DNA from: Leifsonia sp052114085
GTDB lineage: Bacteria > Actinomycetota > Actinomycetes > Actinomycetales > Microbacteriaceae
Length of the DNA stretch: 64,000 nucleotides
Reading direction: 5' to 3'
Assembly: GCF_052114085.1 (NCBI RefSeq)
Contig: NZ_JBFREB010000001.1
Coordinates: 682,001-746,000, forward strand
How positions within the stretch are numbered: the first letter of the stretch is position 1; every line of letters begins with the position of its first letter. The notes below the pieces were generated by a model. It searched no databases. It was not told the DNA's origin and saw only the letters and a program-made list of their open reading frames with translations. Positions 1 through 8,443 of this stretch are shown one piece after another. The position numbers and the translations under genes were made by a program.

Positions 1-382
1 GCACGGAGAAGGCTGCGATCCAGCCGCGTGAGTTGGGCGCGGTGCGCACCAGGCGCACGAGGCGGAGCGTGTCGAGAGTGAGGACGACCCAGAGCACGGC
101 GTAGGCGATGAGCAGGAGCTGCACCAGCGTGAGGCTGCCGGCCTGCGTGAACATCGTGTAGACGGCCGACGGCGCCACGAGGTACACGACCAGGGTCACG
201 ATGGCGAGCAGCCACAGCAGCAGCGTGGCCAGCACGCCGACGCGGCCCAGCGTGCGATTGCCGGCGACCACCTGCGCCGAGCCGGGCAGCAGAACGTTCA
301 TGGTGACGAGCCACCAGCCGCGTTTCGTCATGGTGTGCGACGACGTGGCGTCGGGGTGGCGGAGGGGAGTGGCGATCGTCAT
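1..382 (-). CDS. LytR-CpsA-Psr (LCP) family protein, N-terminal part only
   Basis: The first 127 codons of a gene that runs off the window's left edge. The sequence opens with a short hydrophilic tail, then MTKRGWWLVTMNVLLPGSAQ, followed by two hydrophobic membrane segments (about residues 47-70 and 82-105). This opening is, from memory, typical of Microbacteriaceae LCP proteins, which transfer glycopolymers from a lipid carrier to peptidoglycan outside the membrane; the catalytic LCP domain itself lies outside the window. It starts 10 bases after the purE stop on the same strand, so the two are probably cotranscribed. A second ATG at 331 is a possible start. Its position beside rhamnose-polymer genes fits a role in attaching the polymer to the wall (inference). 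Confidence 0.72.
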   Translation of the reverse strand, partial: MTIATPLRHPDATSSHTMTKRGWWLVTMNVLLPGSAQVVAGNRTLGRVGVLATLLLWLLAIVTLVVYLVAPSAVYTMFTQAGSLTLVQLLLIAYAVLWVVLTLDTLRLVRLVRTAPNSRGWIAAFSV

Positions 383-392
383 GGCGTGCGGC

Positions 393-896
393 TCACAGCT
401 GGGATTTGAGGGCCTGGTTCTTCTGCTCGACGCTCGCCTCCAGGTCAGCGGCGAACTGCGCGAGCTTCTCCGCCAGGGCGTCGTCGGAGGTTGCGAGGAT
501 CTTGACGGCGAGGAGTCCGGCGTTCCGCGCGCCGCCGATGGAGACGGTCGCGACCGGCACACCGGCAGGCATCTGCACGATGGAGAGCAGGGAGTCCAGC
601 CCGTCCAGGCGCGCCAGCGGTACGGGGACGCCCACGACGGGGAGGGTGGTGACCGCGGCGAGCATGCCGGGCAGGTGTGCTGCGCCGCCCGCTCCCGCGA
701 TGATGACGCGCACACCTCGTCCGGCGGCGGCCTTGCCGAAAGCGATCATCTTCTCCGGCGTCCGATGGGCCGAGACGACCTCCACCTCGTGCGCGACGTC
801 GAACTCGCTGAGCACCCGTGACGCCTCCTGCATGACCGACCAGTCGGAGTCGGATCCCATCACGACGGAGATCAACGGGGAGGCGGTTGCGGGCAT
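393..896 (-). CDS. purE: N5-carboxyaminoimidazole ribonucleotide mutase
   Basis: Cytosolic enzyme of purine synthesis that converts N5-CAIR to CAIR. The 167-residue protein has the class I PurE signature: GSDSD at residues 14-18 for phosphate binding, SAHRTP with the key His44, and the glycine-rich GAGGAAHLPGM loop near residues 68-78. Length is normal for the family. I chose the ATG at 896 because a -10-like TAGCAT lies 7 bases upstream (904-909), which fits a leaderless transcript; an in-frame ATG at 905 would fall inside that box. The LCP gene follows 10 bases downstream. The usual partner purK is not downstream and would have to lie elsewhere. Confidence 0.95.
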   Translation of the reverse strand: MPATASPLISVVMGSDSDWSVMQEASRVLSEFDVAHEVEVVSAHRTPEKMIAFGKAAAGRGVRVIIAGAGGAAHLPGMLAAVTTLPVVGVPVPLARLDGLDSLLSIVQMPAGVPVATVSIGGARNAGLLAVKILATSDDALAEKLAQFAADLEASVEQKNQALKSQL

Positions 897-903
897 AGCG
901 ATC

Positions 904-909
904 ATGCTA
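904..909 (-). promoter_or_regulatory. -10 element for leaderless purE
   Basis: On the minus strand the hexamer TAGCAT sits 7 bases before the purE ATG at 896, so transcription would start at or next to the start codon. No Shine-Dalgarno sequence and no clear -35 hexamer are seen. Confidence 0.5.
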
Positions 910-1034
910 GGTGCCGCCCGGCGGAGAGGCCGTTCGCCACGCGGAACGCGCTCAGGCACCCCCTGAATAGGTCACAGGATCTGCTCAGCGCAAGCCCGTA
1001 GCGTCGCCCGCCTATGACGGGTAGAGGTGAAAGT

Positions 1035-2291
1035 GTGGGAGAGAAAACGAGACAGGCGACGGGCGGCCGGCTGGCCGCGCTCGACGGCCTTCGGGGTATC
1101 GCCGCGGTGGTCGTGCTGCTGCACCATGCGATGTACACCAACCCGGATTTCCCTGGCACGCCAGGCGGTGGCTCGGCTCCGACCGGGTCGGCGATGTGGT
1201 GGATCAGTTACACGCCGCTGAAGCTGTTCACGGCTGGCGTCGAGTCGGTCATCGTGTTCTTCGTGCTGTCCGGACTCGTGGTCACACTGCCGGTCATCCG
1301 GAAACGTGGATTCGACTGGATCGCCTACTTCCCGCGCCGCGCCGTGCGCCTCCTGGTGCCGGTGATGGCGTCAGTGCTGCTCGCCGCCGTGTGGGTGATG
1401 GCCATCCCCCAGAAGTCCACGCAGGCCGACGGGACCTGGCTGAGCAACTCCTCGACGCCGAACTTCGGCTGGGAGTACATCGTCAAGGGCTGGGACCTCC
1501 TCGGCGGCGACGGCCAGATCAACAACCCGCTGTGGTCGCTGCGCTGGGAGCTCGTCTTCTCGCTCGCCCTGCCCATCTTCGCCGTCCTGGCGCTGGCGGT
1601 CCGGAAGTGGTGGATCGGCGGCCTTGCCGCGGCGTGCGCCCTCACTTACCTGGGCGTCCATGCGGGCTCGGGCGAGTTGCAGTACCTTCCCGCGTTCTTC
1701 GTCGGTGCGGTGATCGCCGTGCGCCTCGACGCCGTGCGCAATGTCGCCGACCGCATCAACTCGCACTGGTACCGCCACCCGCTGTGGGCCGGTCTCACGA
1801 TCGGCAGCCTGCTGCTGATGATCGCTCCCTGGCTGGTCGGGCCGAACGTCGGTGACATCACCGAGCTGGAGCCGATCCTGAAGGGCATGGTACCGCTAGC
1901 TGCGGCGGGTCTCGTGGTCGCCGCCCTCGGCTGGACCCCGCTGCGGGCGACCCTCGAGACACGCCCCGTGCAGTTCAGCGGGAAGATCTCCTTCAGCCTC
2001 TACCTCGTCCACGTGCCGATCCTGATCTTCAGCACCTACCTCTTCGCGGACGCCGCCTGGTATGTGGGGCCGCTGTTCGGGATGCCGGTCGCGGTGCTCG
2101 TCGCGGTGGGGTTCATGTGGCTCATCGAGCAGCGCAGCCACGGTTGGTCGAAAGCGTTCGGGGCCTGGGCCTCCCAGCGGTATGCCACGTGGTTCGGACG
2201 CGAGGACGAAGAGTCGCCGAAGGGGGCGCGTCAGGACGACGCGGCCGCCCGGGCGGAGGAGAACGCCTCAGCCGCGGCCGCTCGTCGGTAG
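1035..2291 (+). CDS. Acyltransferase-3 family membrane protein (OafA/NodX-like)
   Basis: Integral membrane acyltransferase of about 418 residues that would transfer an acyl group, often acetyl, to an extracytoplasmic sugar. It opens with the family hallmark LAALDGLRGIAAVVVLLHH, with paired histidines at residues 30-31, and carries about ten membrane segments followed by a charged, alanine-rich cytoplasmic tail. I prefer the GTG at 1035 because AGAGG at 1023-1027 is well spaced before it; an in-frame ATG at 1014 lacks a ribosome site. The gene is convergent with a paralogue and their 3' ends overlap by 24 bases. The acceptor glycan cannot be read from sequence; decoration of the local polysaccharide is inferred from context. 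Confidence 0.85.
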   Translation: MGEKTRQATGGRLAALDGLRGIAAVVVLLHHAMYTNPDFPGTPGGGSAPTGSAMWWISYTPLKLFTAGVESVIVFFVLSGLVVTLPVIRKRGFDWIAYFPRRAVRLLVPVMASVLLAAVWVMAIPQKSTQADGTWLSNSSTPNFGWEYIVKGWDLLGGDGQINNPLWSLRWELVFSLALPIFAVLALAVRKWWIGGLAAACALTYLGVHAGSGELQYLPAFFVGAVIAVRLDAVRNVADRINSHWYRHPLWAGLTIGSLLLMIAPWLVGPNVGDITELEPILKGMVPLAAAGLVVAALGWTPLRATLETRPVQFSGKISFSLYLVHVPILIFSTYLFADAAWYVGPLFGMPVAVLVAVGFMWLIEQRSHGWSKAFGAWASQRYATWFGREDEESPKGARQDDAAARAEENASAAAARR

Positions 2292-3485
2292 CCGTTCGGC
2301 GTTTTCGACGGGCGCGGGCGGTGCGGCGGGCGCCGTCGGTGCCGACTGGCGGACGGCGGCGGCGATCCGGCTTCCGAAGAACTTCGAGAGGCCGTGCGAC
2401 CGCTTCTCGACGAGCTGGTAGAAGACGGCGGCAGCGATCAGGGCGAGAGGGACGGCGAACAGGCCGACGCGGATCGGGCCCCAGGCTGAAAGGGCATAGC
2501 TGAGACCGACGATGATCGGCACGTGGACGAGGTAGAGGCTGAACGAGACCTTCCCCGTCCAACGGAACGGCTGGTGCGACAGGAGTCCGGCCAGGGGCCG
2601 CCACTCCAGGCAGCAGATGAGCAGACCGAGCGCGGCGAGAGGCTGAAGAGCGACCAGGGCGACGCTCACGACGCCGTCCGGCACCATCCAGTGTGCGACG
2701 AGCAGGAGTGCCGAGATCAGCACGACGAACAGCCACACCAGCCAGCCGGCACGCCATCCCGAGATCGTCGCTCCGACTCGGCGGATACCAGGGAGGATCA
2801 CCGCTGCCAGTACCCCGACGAAGAAAGGGGGGAGGTAGTGGAAGCCGCCGGCGCCCGCGACCACCCCGAAGAACACCGCCAGCGACGCCGCGGCGAGAAC
2901 GAGCGGCCAGATGCGGCGTGTCCAGATGGCGAGCCCCACGAAGAGAGGCAGCATCATCGAGAAAGCGACTTCCCAGTAGATCGACCACAGTGGGTTGTTG
3001 AGCGGATAGTTGCCGAAGGTCGGGTCGATCTGCTGGATAAACCTCCCGACGGTGAGGCCGGGCATCGACGTGCTGGCCACCCAGGAGCTCATGGCGTGGT
3101 CGATCTGCTGGGGGATCAGCAGCGCGAGGGCTGCCGCGAAAAGGAGCGAGCAGAGGGTCGGCAGCCCGATGCGAACGATGCGCCGCGGGTAGTACGCCAT
3201 CCAGTCGAACGGGCGGCCGGACAGCAGCGGAAGGGTCAGGACGAAGCCGGACAGCACGAAGAAGACGATGACCGCCTCGGGGCCGGCGGTCAGCAGTTTG
3301 AGCGGCGTGAAAGTGAACCACCATGCGACACTGCCGGCGACCGGACCGTGCGCGGGGTCAAGGTACGCCGCCGAGATCTCAGGAAAAAGTAGAGACGCAT
3401 GATGCGCGACCACGACGAGGGCGGCGATGCCGCGGAGGCCGTCGAGAGACGACAGCCGTCCAGATCCGATCGGAGAGGAAGTCAT
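2268..3485 (-). CDS. Acyltransferase-3 family membrane protein (second copy)
   Basis: A 405-residue multi-pass acyltransferase, homologous to the neighbouring plus-strand gene (shared RLSSLDGLRGIAALVVVAHH with His28-His29, and a shared middle motif containing NNPLWS then W.E). Both likely add acyl groups to the outer glycan using a cytoplasmic donor. The ATG at 3485 lies 16 bases after the stop of the upstream glycosyltransferase, so it is likely the last gene of the rmlB-rmlD-GT4 unit; no good Shine-Dalgarno is seen, so translation may depend on coupling. A longer in-frame start at 3560 would overlap the glycosyltransferase and adds low-complexity residues. The C-terminus is Ala/Pro rich. 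Confidence 0.85.
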   Translation of the reverse strand: MTSSPIGSGRLSSLDGLRGIAALVVVAHHASLLFPEISAAYLDPAHGPVAGSVAWWFTFTPLKLLTAGPEAVIVFFVLSGFVLTLPLLSGRPFDWMAYYPRRIVRIGLPTLCSLLFAAALALLIPQQIDHAMSSWVASTSMPGLTVGRFIQQIDPTFGNYPLNNPLWSIYWEVAFSMMLPLFVGLAIWTRRIWPLVLAAASLAVFFGVVAGAGGFHYLPPFFVGVLAAVILPGIRRVGATISGWRAGWLVWLFVVLISALLLVAHWMVPDGVVSVALVALQPLAALGLLICCLEWRPLAGLLSHQPFRWTGKVSFSLYLVHVPIIVGLSYALSAWGPIRVGLFAVPLALIAAAVFYQLVEKRSHGLSKFFGSRIAAAVRQSAPTAPAAPPAPVENAERLPTSGRG

Positions 3486-3501
3486 GTAAGAGGGGGAGGG
3501 G

Positions 3502-4650
3502 TCAGAGGTCGGCGTGAAGCTGCCAGACGCGCTCGGCGGAATCCCGCCAACTGAATGCACGCGCGCGGTCAGAGGCTAACACGCCGAGGCGGGCGGAAAG
3601 CTGACCGTCGGACAGGACGCGCCCGATCGCGGCCGCGAGGCGGTCGGTGTACGCGGCGTCGTCCGTGGAGCTCGCTGCGCGCTCCACCACCAGGCTGGCG
3701 CCCGCGGCGACCTCGACCAACGCCGGGTCGTCCGAGTGGATGACGGGCAGCCCGAACTTGAAGGCCTCGACGATCGGCAGGCCGAACCCCTCCGCCAGGC
3801 TCGGATAGACGAACAGGGTGGCGCGGTCCAGCACGACGGCGAGGTCTGCATCCTCCAGCCGGCCGAGGGGACGCACGCGGTCCTCGGGCAGACCCGCCGC
3901 GGCCGCCACACCGGTCGCCGATCGCTCCCCGACGCGATCGGGACCCGCGATGAGGAGGGGGATGCCCTGCGTCTCGGGTCGTGCGATGGCCCGGATGAGC
4001 GGGGCGAGGCCCTTCCTCGGCTCGACGGTGCCGAGGGTCAGTACGTAACGCTCCGGGAGGCCGAGGCGCTCAGCGCGTTCGTCGGCGTCGGGAGGGAGGC
4101 GGAGGCTCGTCGCCGGTGCGCCGCCGATCACGCGGACCCGGTCGCCGAGATCCATCACCTCGGCGAGCCGGTTCGCCACAGCGTGCGTCGGGACCACGAC
4201 CGCGTCGGCGTGCTTGCGTGCGCGCTTCGCCATGGCCTTCGTCCACAGGGTCGCGCCGGTTCCGAGGTCATCCGGGTGCGTCCACGCAAGCGTGTCGTGG
4301 ATGGTCACGGCGACCTGCTGATGGCCGTTCAACTGGCTGTGTCGCCGAAGCGGGGCCAGCAGAGTCGGCGCGTGCAGCATCCCGGGAGGTCCCCCGACCG
4401 AGAGGCCGGACTGCCAGGCCAGGGCGAGCTCGCGATGGGCCAGCGGCAGGCGGGTGACGGCGCCGACCCCGGGCAGACGGTCGCGCAGGGTCTGCAGTTG
4501 CTCGTCGCTCACGTTCGAGACGAGCGCCTCGACGTCGCAGCCCGGGGGAGCCGTCGCGATCAGCTGCCGAGTGAGTTCCTCGGTGTAGCGGCGCGCCCCG
4601 CCGGGCTCGTCGGTGACGAGCTCGTCGACGATGACGCGAAGCGTGGTCAT
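3502..4650 (-). CDS. Glycosyltransferase family 4 (GT-B fold)
   Basis: A 382-residue cytoplasmic glycosyltransferase. The C-terminal half has the GT4 nucleotide-sugar site: YVLTLGTVEPRKGLAPLIRA, then PLGRLEDADLAVVLDRA, then SLAEGFGLPIVEAFKFGLPV, matching the E-x7-E pattern. The N-terminal half is a less conserved acceptor domain. Its ATG overlaps the rmlD stop by 4 bases (ATGA), so the two are translationally coupled. The position after rmlB and rmlD makes a rhamnosyltransferase plausible, but donor and acceptor are inferred, not shown. An acyltransferase follows 16 bases downstream. Confidence 0.88.
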   Translation of the reverse strand: MTTLRVIVDELVTDEPGGARRYTEELTRQLIATAPPGCDVEALVSNVSDEQLQTLRDRLPGVGAVTRLPLAHRELALAWQSGLSVGGPPGMLHAPTLLAPLRRHSQLNGHQQVAVTIHDTLAWTHPDDLGTGATLWTKAMAKRARKHADAVVVPTHAVANRLAEVMDLGDRVRVIGGAPATSLRLPPDADERAERLGLPERYVLTLGTVEPRKGLAPLIRAIARPETQGIPLLIAGPDRVGERSATGVAAAAGLPEDRVRPLGRLEDADLAVVLDRATLFVYPSLAEGFGLPIVEAFKFGLPVIHSDDPALVEVAAGASLVVERAASSTDDAAYTDRLAAAIGRVLSDGQLSARLGVLASDRARAFSWRDSAERVWQLHADL

Positions 4651-5498
4651 TCCGCGAAGAGTCCCGCCGCCGTGGCGGCCGCCAGGGCGTCCTCCCACGG
4701 GCGCAGGGGCGCGAGACCCGCGCGCGACCAGGCGTCGTGCCCGAGCACGGAGTAGGAGGGACGCGGAGCCGGGCGCACGAAGCTCGCGCTGTCGGTCGGC
4801 TTCACGCGGTCGGGGTCGAGCCCTGCGCTGGCGAAGACGGCGCGAGCGAAGTCGTACCAGCTCGCCTGGCCCGAGTTCGTGCCGTGATAGATGCCGGCCG
4901 GCGCATCGCCGTCGAGCAGGGCGACGATCTGCGCGGCGAGGTCGCCCGTCCAGGTCGGCTGCCCGAGCTGGTCGTCGACGACGCTGACGGTCTCGTGGCT
5001 GCCCGCGAGCTTCACCATGGTCTTGGCGAAGTTGGGGCCGCCCGCGCCGTACAGCCAAGCGGTGCGCACCACGAAGGTGCCGTCGGGATGCGCTGCGAGC
5101 GCGAGCTCCTCACCGGCCGCCTTGGTGCGTCCATACGCGTTCAGCGGGTCGCGGACGGTGTCTTCGGCGTACGGCTCGGTGGCCTGGCCGTCGAACACGT
5201 AGTCGGTCGACACGGTCATGAAGCGCGCGCCGTTCCGCGCGGCCGCGATGGCGAGGTTCTCGGTGCCGAGCGCGTTGATCGCATAGGCGTCGTCCTCGTG
5301 CGTCTCGGCGTCGTCCACCTTCGTGTAGGCGGACGCGTTGAGGACGACATCGTGACCGGCGACGGCCGCAAGCACGGCGTCGCGGTCGGTGACGTCGAGG
5401 TCGGCGCGGGACAGCGCGGTCACCTCGCGCCCGGCCAGCGCCTTCTGCAGGTCCTGGCCGAGCATCCCGGCCGCGCCGGCGATGAGGTAGCGCGTCAT
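4647..5498 (-). CDS. rmlD: dTDP-4-dehydrorhamnose reductase
   Basis: Last step of dTDP-L-rhamnose synthesis: NAD(P)H reduction of dTDP-4-keto-L-rhamnose. The 283-residue protein has the dinucleotide-binding GAAGMLG at residues 8-14, the STDYVFDG motif near residues 97-104, and the catalytic pair Tyr122/Lys126 in NAYGRTK. Length is normal. The start ATG overlaps the rmlB stop by one base (TGATG), and its own stop overlaps the downstream GT4 start, so rmlB-rmlD-GT4 form one tight unit. The other two pathway genes, rmlC and rmlA, lie on the opposite strand at 8.4-9.9 kb. Confidence 0.95.
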   Translation of the reverse strand: MTRYLIAGAAGMLGQDLQKALAGREVTALSRADLDVTDRDAVLAAVAGHDVVLNASAYTKVDDAETHEDDAYAINALGTENLAIAAARNGARFMTVSTDYVFDGQATEPYAEDTVRDPLNAYGRTKAAGEELALAAHPDGTFVVRTAWLYGAGGPNFAKTMVKLAGSHETVSVVDDQLGQPTWTGDLAAQIVALLDGDAPAGIYHGTNSGQASWYDFARAVFASAGLDPDRVKPTDSASFVRPAPRPSYSVLGHDAWSRAGLAPLRPWEDALAAATAAGLFAE

Positions 5499-6487
5499 CA
5501 GTTGTCGAGCGCGGCGCGAGCCTTGAGGGGCTCCCACCAGGCGCGGTTGTCGCGGTACCACTGGACGACGTCGGCGAGGCCCTGCTGGAATGGCACGAGC
5601 GGCTCGTAGCCGAGCTCCGACTGGATCTTGGAGATGTCGACCGAGTAGCGGAGGTCGTGGCCGAGGCGGTCGGCGACGCGGTCCACGTACGACCAGTCTT
5701 TGCCGGTCGCGTCGAGCAGCAGCTGGGTGAGCTCCTTGTTGGTGAGCTCGGTGCCGCCGCCGATGTTGTAGATCTCCCCGGCGCGGCCGTTCACCAGCAC
5801 CATCGCGATGCCGCGGGTGTGGTCGTCGACGTGCAGCCAGTCGCGGATGTTGTTGCCCTCGCCGTACAGCGGGACGTGCTTGTCGTCGATCAGGTTCGTG
5901 ACGAACAGCGGGATGACCTTCTCGGGGAAGTGGTAGGGCCCGTAGTTGTTCGAGCAGCGCGTGATCGACAGGTTCAGGCCGTGCGTGCGGAAGTAGCTGC
6001 GTGCGAGCAGGTCGCTGCCGGCCTTCGACGCCGAGTACGGCGAGTTCGGCTCCAGCGGGCGGTCCTCCGCCCACGAGCCCTCGGCGATCGAGCCGTAGAC
6101 CTCGTCGGTGGAGACGTGGACGAAGCGCTTCAGGTTGTTGCGCAGCGCCGCGTCGAGCAGCTGCTGCGTGCCGAGAACGTTCGTCTCGACGAAGATCGAC
6201 GCGTCGCGGACGGAGCGGTCGACGTGCGACTCGGCAGCGAAGTGCACGACCGCATCCACGGTCGGGAACAGCTGGTCGAGGAGGCCGCCGTCGCGGATGT
6301 CGCCCTTGACGAACGTGTAGCGCGGGGAGTCTGCGACCGACGCGAGGTTGGCCAGGTTGCCGGAGTAGGTCAGCGCGTCGAGCACGACGACCTCGGCGCC
6401 CTCGAGGCCCGGGTACGCGTCCTGCAGGGTGCGACGGACGAAGTTGGAGCCGATGAAACCGGCGCCGCCGGTGACGAGAATCTTCAT
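5498..6487 (-). CDS. rmlB: dTDP-glucose 4,6-dehydratase
   Basis: Second step of dTDP-L-rhamnose synthesis, cytosolic and NAD-dependent. The 329-residue protein has GGAGFIG at residues 7-13, the catalytic triplet Thr127-Asp128-Glu129 in HVSTDEVYG, and Tyr151/Lys155 in SPYSASK. First gene of a coupled minus-strand unit with rmlD and a GT4. A -10-like TAGGAT at 6527-6532 would give a leader of about 33 bases. The best Shine-Dalgarno, AGGAGA at 6505-6510, is 17 bases from the ATG, which is unusually far. The control region is shared with the divergent CW_binding_2 gene starting at 6556. Confidence 0.97.
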   Translation of the reverse strand: MKILVTGGAGFIGSNFVRRTLQDAYPGLEGAEVVVLDALTYSGNLANLASVADSPRYTFVKGDIRDGGLLDQLFPTVDAVVHFAAESHVDRSVRDASIFVETNVLGTQQLLDAALRNNLKRFVHVSTDEVYGSIAEGSWAEDRPLEPNSPYSASKAGSDLLARSYFRTHGLNLSITRCSNNYGPYHFPEKVIPLFVTNLIDDKHVPLYGEGNNIRDWLHVDDHTRGIAMVLVNGRAGEIYNIGGGTELTNKELTQLLLDATGKDWSYVDRVADRLGHDLRYSVDISKIQSELGYEPLVPFQQGLADVVQWYRDNRAWWEPLKARAALDN

Positions 6488-6526
6488 GGGGATGATGGGT
6501 GCTTTCTCCTGAGATGGTCGGAGATC

Positions 6527-6548
6527 ATCCTACCCGGACCGCTAGACT
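6527..6548. promoter_or_regulatory. Back-to-back promoter region between rmlB and the surface-protein gene
   Basis: The minus-strand -10 TAGGAT (6527-6532, for rmlB) and the plus-strand -10 TAGACT (6543-6548, for the gene at 6556) are only 10 bases apart. Each -35 zone falls within or beyond the other's -10, so polymerase could not occupy both at once. The plus-strand start ATG is 7 bases after its -10, consistent with a leaderless mRNA. No consensus -35 is visible for either. Confidence 0.45.
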
Positions 6549-6555
6549 CGCCGGC

Positions 6556-8400
6556 ATGTCTGCCTGGGGTGGGGGAGCAAGGCGTCTCCTGATCGCTGTG
6601 TCCGTATCCGTCGTGGCCCTCTCGGCCCTCTCGATCGCCCCAGCGGCCGCCGCGCCCGACGACCCGCCGGGCCGCGCGGCCGATTACTACGCCTCCGTCG
6701 CCCATGCGGCCGAGAGTCACGGGATGACGGCGTCGGCCGCTAAGGGATTCCACCCGAACTACGACATCGACAAGTCGCTGTTCTCGGCCGGGAACTTGAT
6801 CAGCGACCAGCTGTTCTTCGATGGCGGTGCACTGACGCAAGCCGCAGTGCAGACTTTCCTCAACGGTGAGGTGCCGACCTGCCGCACGGGGTACACCTGC
6901 CTGAAGAGCTACACCACGACCACGGTGAGCCGCCCGTCCGACGCGATGTGCGCCGGCTACACCGGAGCCGCCGGCGAGAACGCCGCCGCGATCATCTTCA
7001 AGGTGGGTCAGTCGTGCGGGATCAGCCAGAAGGTGCTGCTGGCGCTGCTCCAGAAAGAGCAGAGCCTGGTGACGGACGATTGGCCCTCCGCCACTCAGTA
7101 CTCCTACGCGACCGGGTACGCCTGCCCCGACGACCCCGGCGTCGGCTGCGACCCGGACACGACCGGGTTCTTCCAGCAGGTGTACGGAGCCGCCTGGCAG
7201 TTCAAGCGGTACGGCAACCCCGCGGGCACCAGCAACTACTTCACCTGGTATCCGGTTGGAAAGGTGAGCAGCATCCTCTATTCCGACCAGGCGGGATGCG
7301 GGTCCGCGCCGGTCGCGATCTGGAACAAGGCCACCGCGGCGCTGTATTACTACACGCCGTACCAGCCGAACGCGGCAGCGATGGCCGACTTCTTCGGGAA
7401 TGGCGACGCATGCTCGTCGCTCGGCAACCGCAACTTCTGGGGCTCCTATAGTGACTGGTTCGGATCGACGTCCACCGGCGGCACGCCGACCGTGACGCGC
7501 GCGGCCGGCGCCGACCGGTTCGATGCCGCGGTCACGATCTCGCAGCAGAGCTACCCGACCCCGCTCAACGGACACGGAAACGTGTACATCGCCAACGGGT
7601 TGAACTTCCCGGACGCGCTCGGGGCGGCCCCGGCGGCGGCATTCCAGGGTGGTCCGCTCCTGTTGGTCACGCCCGACTCGATCCCTGCGAGTGTGGGGGC
7701 CGAGCTCCAGCGCCTCAAGCCCGGTGGCATCGTCGTGGTCGGCGGGGTGAACTCCGTCAGCGATGCGGTGCTCGGTCAGTTGGCGAAGTACGGCCCGGTC
7801 GGGCGCCTGTCCGGCGACGATCGTTACGCCGCGGCACGATCGCTCGTCTCGGCGGTCTGGCCCGGTACTGTCACACGCCTCTTCATCGCGACCGGCGCCA
7901 ACTTCCCCGATGCGCTGTCGGCGGGCGCCGCCGCCGGCACCCTCGGGGTTCCTGTGCTGCTGGTGAACGGCTCGGCCGCCACCCTCGACGACGCGACGGT
8001 CGCCCTCATCCAGCGCCTGAATGCCGGCGAGATCGATATCGTGGGCGGTCCGAACTCCGTGTCGTCCACGATCGAAGGGCAGCTCGGCACGCTGACCGGC
8101 ACCGTCCACCGCTTCTCCGGTGCCGACCGGTTCGCGGTGAGCGCCTCCCTCAACGCGGACACGAGCATCTTCCCGACGGTCCCCTCGGTGTACTTCGCCA
8201 ACGGGTTCACGTTCCCGGATGCGCTCGCGGGGGCCGCGGCCGCGGCCAAAGCGCACTCGCCCCTGTACGTGTCCCAGGCGGGCTGCGTGACGACCGCGGC
8301 CGCGCAGGCGGCGCTCAAGCCCTCCTCGACCGCGATCCGGCTGCTCGGCGGCACGGCCTCGATCGGCGCGGGAGTGGGCAAGCTCACGGTCTGCTCCTGA
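6556..8400 (+). CDS. Secreted protein: muramidase-like N-domain plus three CW_binding_2 repeats
   Basis: A 614-residue exported protein. A signal peptide (residues 1-32, Arg-Arg then a hydrophobic core, ending APAAAA) is followed by a domain at about residues 50-300 that is shared with the protein at 25865. That domain has conserved cysteines and the stretch KVLLALLQKEQSLV with Glu168, whose context resembles the catalytic glutamate of lysozyme/SLT-like folds; this function is inferred. Three CW_binding_2 repeats follow, marked by RAAGADRF, RLSGDDRY and RFSGADRF, each with a FPDAL motif. In Clostridioides difficile such triplets bind an anionic wall polymer. It is probably leaderless (TAGACT at 6543-6548) and sits between rmlB and rmlC. 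Confidence 0.82.
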   Translation: MSAWGGGARRLLIAVSVSVVALSALSIAPAAAAPDDPPGRAADYYASVAHAAESHGMTASAAKGFHPNYDIDKSLFSAGNLISDQLFFDGGALTQAAVQTFLNGEVPTCRTGYTCLKSYTTTTVSRPSDAMCAGYTGAAGENAAAIIFKVGQSCGISQKVLLALLQKEQSLVTDDWPSATQYSYATGYACPDDPGVGCDPDTTGFFQQVYGAAWQFKRYGNPAGTSNYFTWYPVGKVSSILYSDQAGCGSAPVAIWNKATAALYYYTPYQPNAAAMADFFGNGDACSSLGNRNFWGSYSDWFGSTSTGGTPTVTRAAGADRFDAAVTISQQSYPTPLNGHGNVYIANGLNFPDALGAAPAAAFQGGPLLLVTPDSIPASVGAELQRLKPGGIVVVGGVNSVSDAVLGQLAKYGPVGRLSGDDRYAAARSLVSAVWPGTVTRLFIATGANFPDALSAGAAAGTLGVPVLLVNGSAATLDDATVALIQRLNAGEIDIVGGPNSVSSTIEGQLGTLTGTVHRFSGADRFAVSASLNADTSIFPTVPSVYFANGFTFPDALAGAAAAAKAHSPLYVSQAGCVTTAAAQAALKPSSTAIRLLGGTASIGAGVGKLTVCS

Positions 8401-8431
8401 CCCGCCCCCGGGCTGGTCAGCGACCCGTTGG

Positions 8432-8437
8432 TACACT
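8432..8437 (+). promoter_or_regulatory. -10 element for leaderless rmlC
   Basis: TACACT lies 6 bases before the GTG start of rmlC at 8444, so the transcript would begin at or next to the start codon. No Shine-Dalgarno precedes this GTG, and no -35 consensus is seen. Confidence 0.5.
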
Positions 8438-8443
8438 CGTCGG

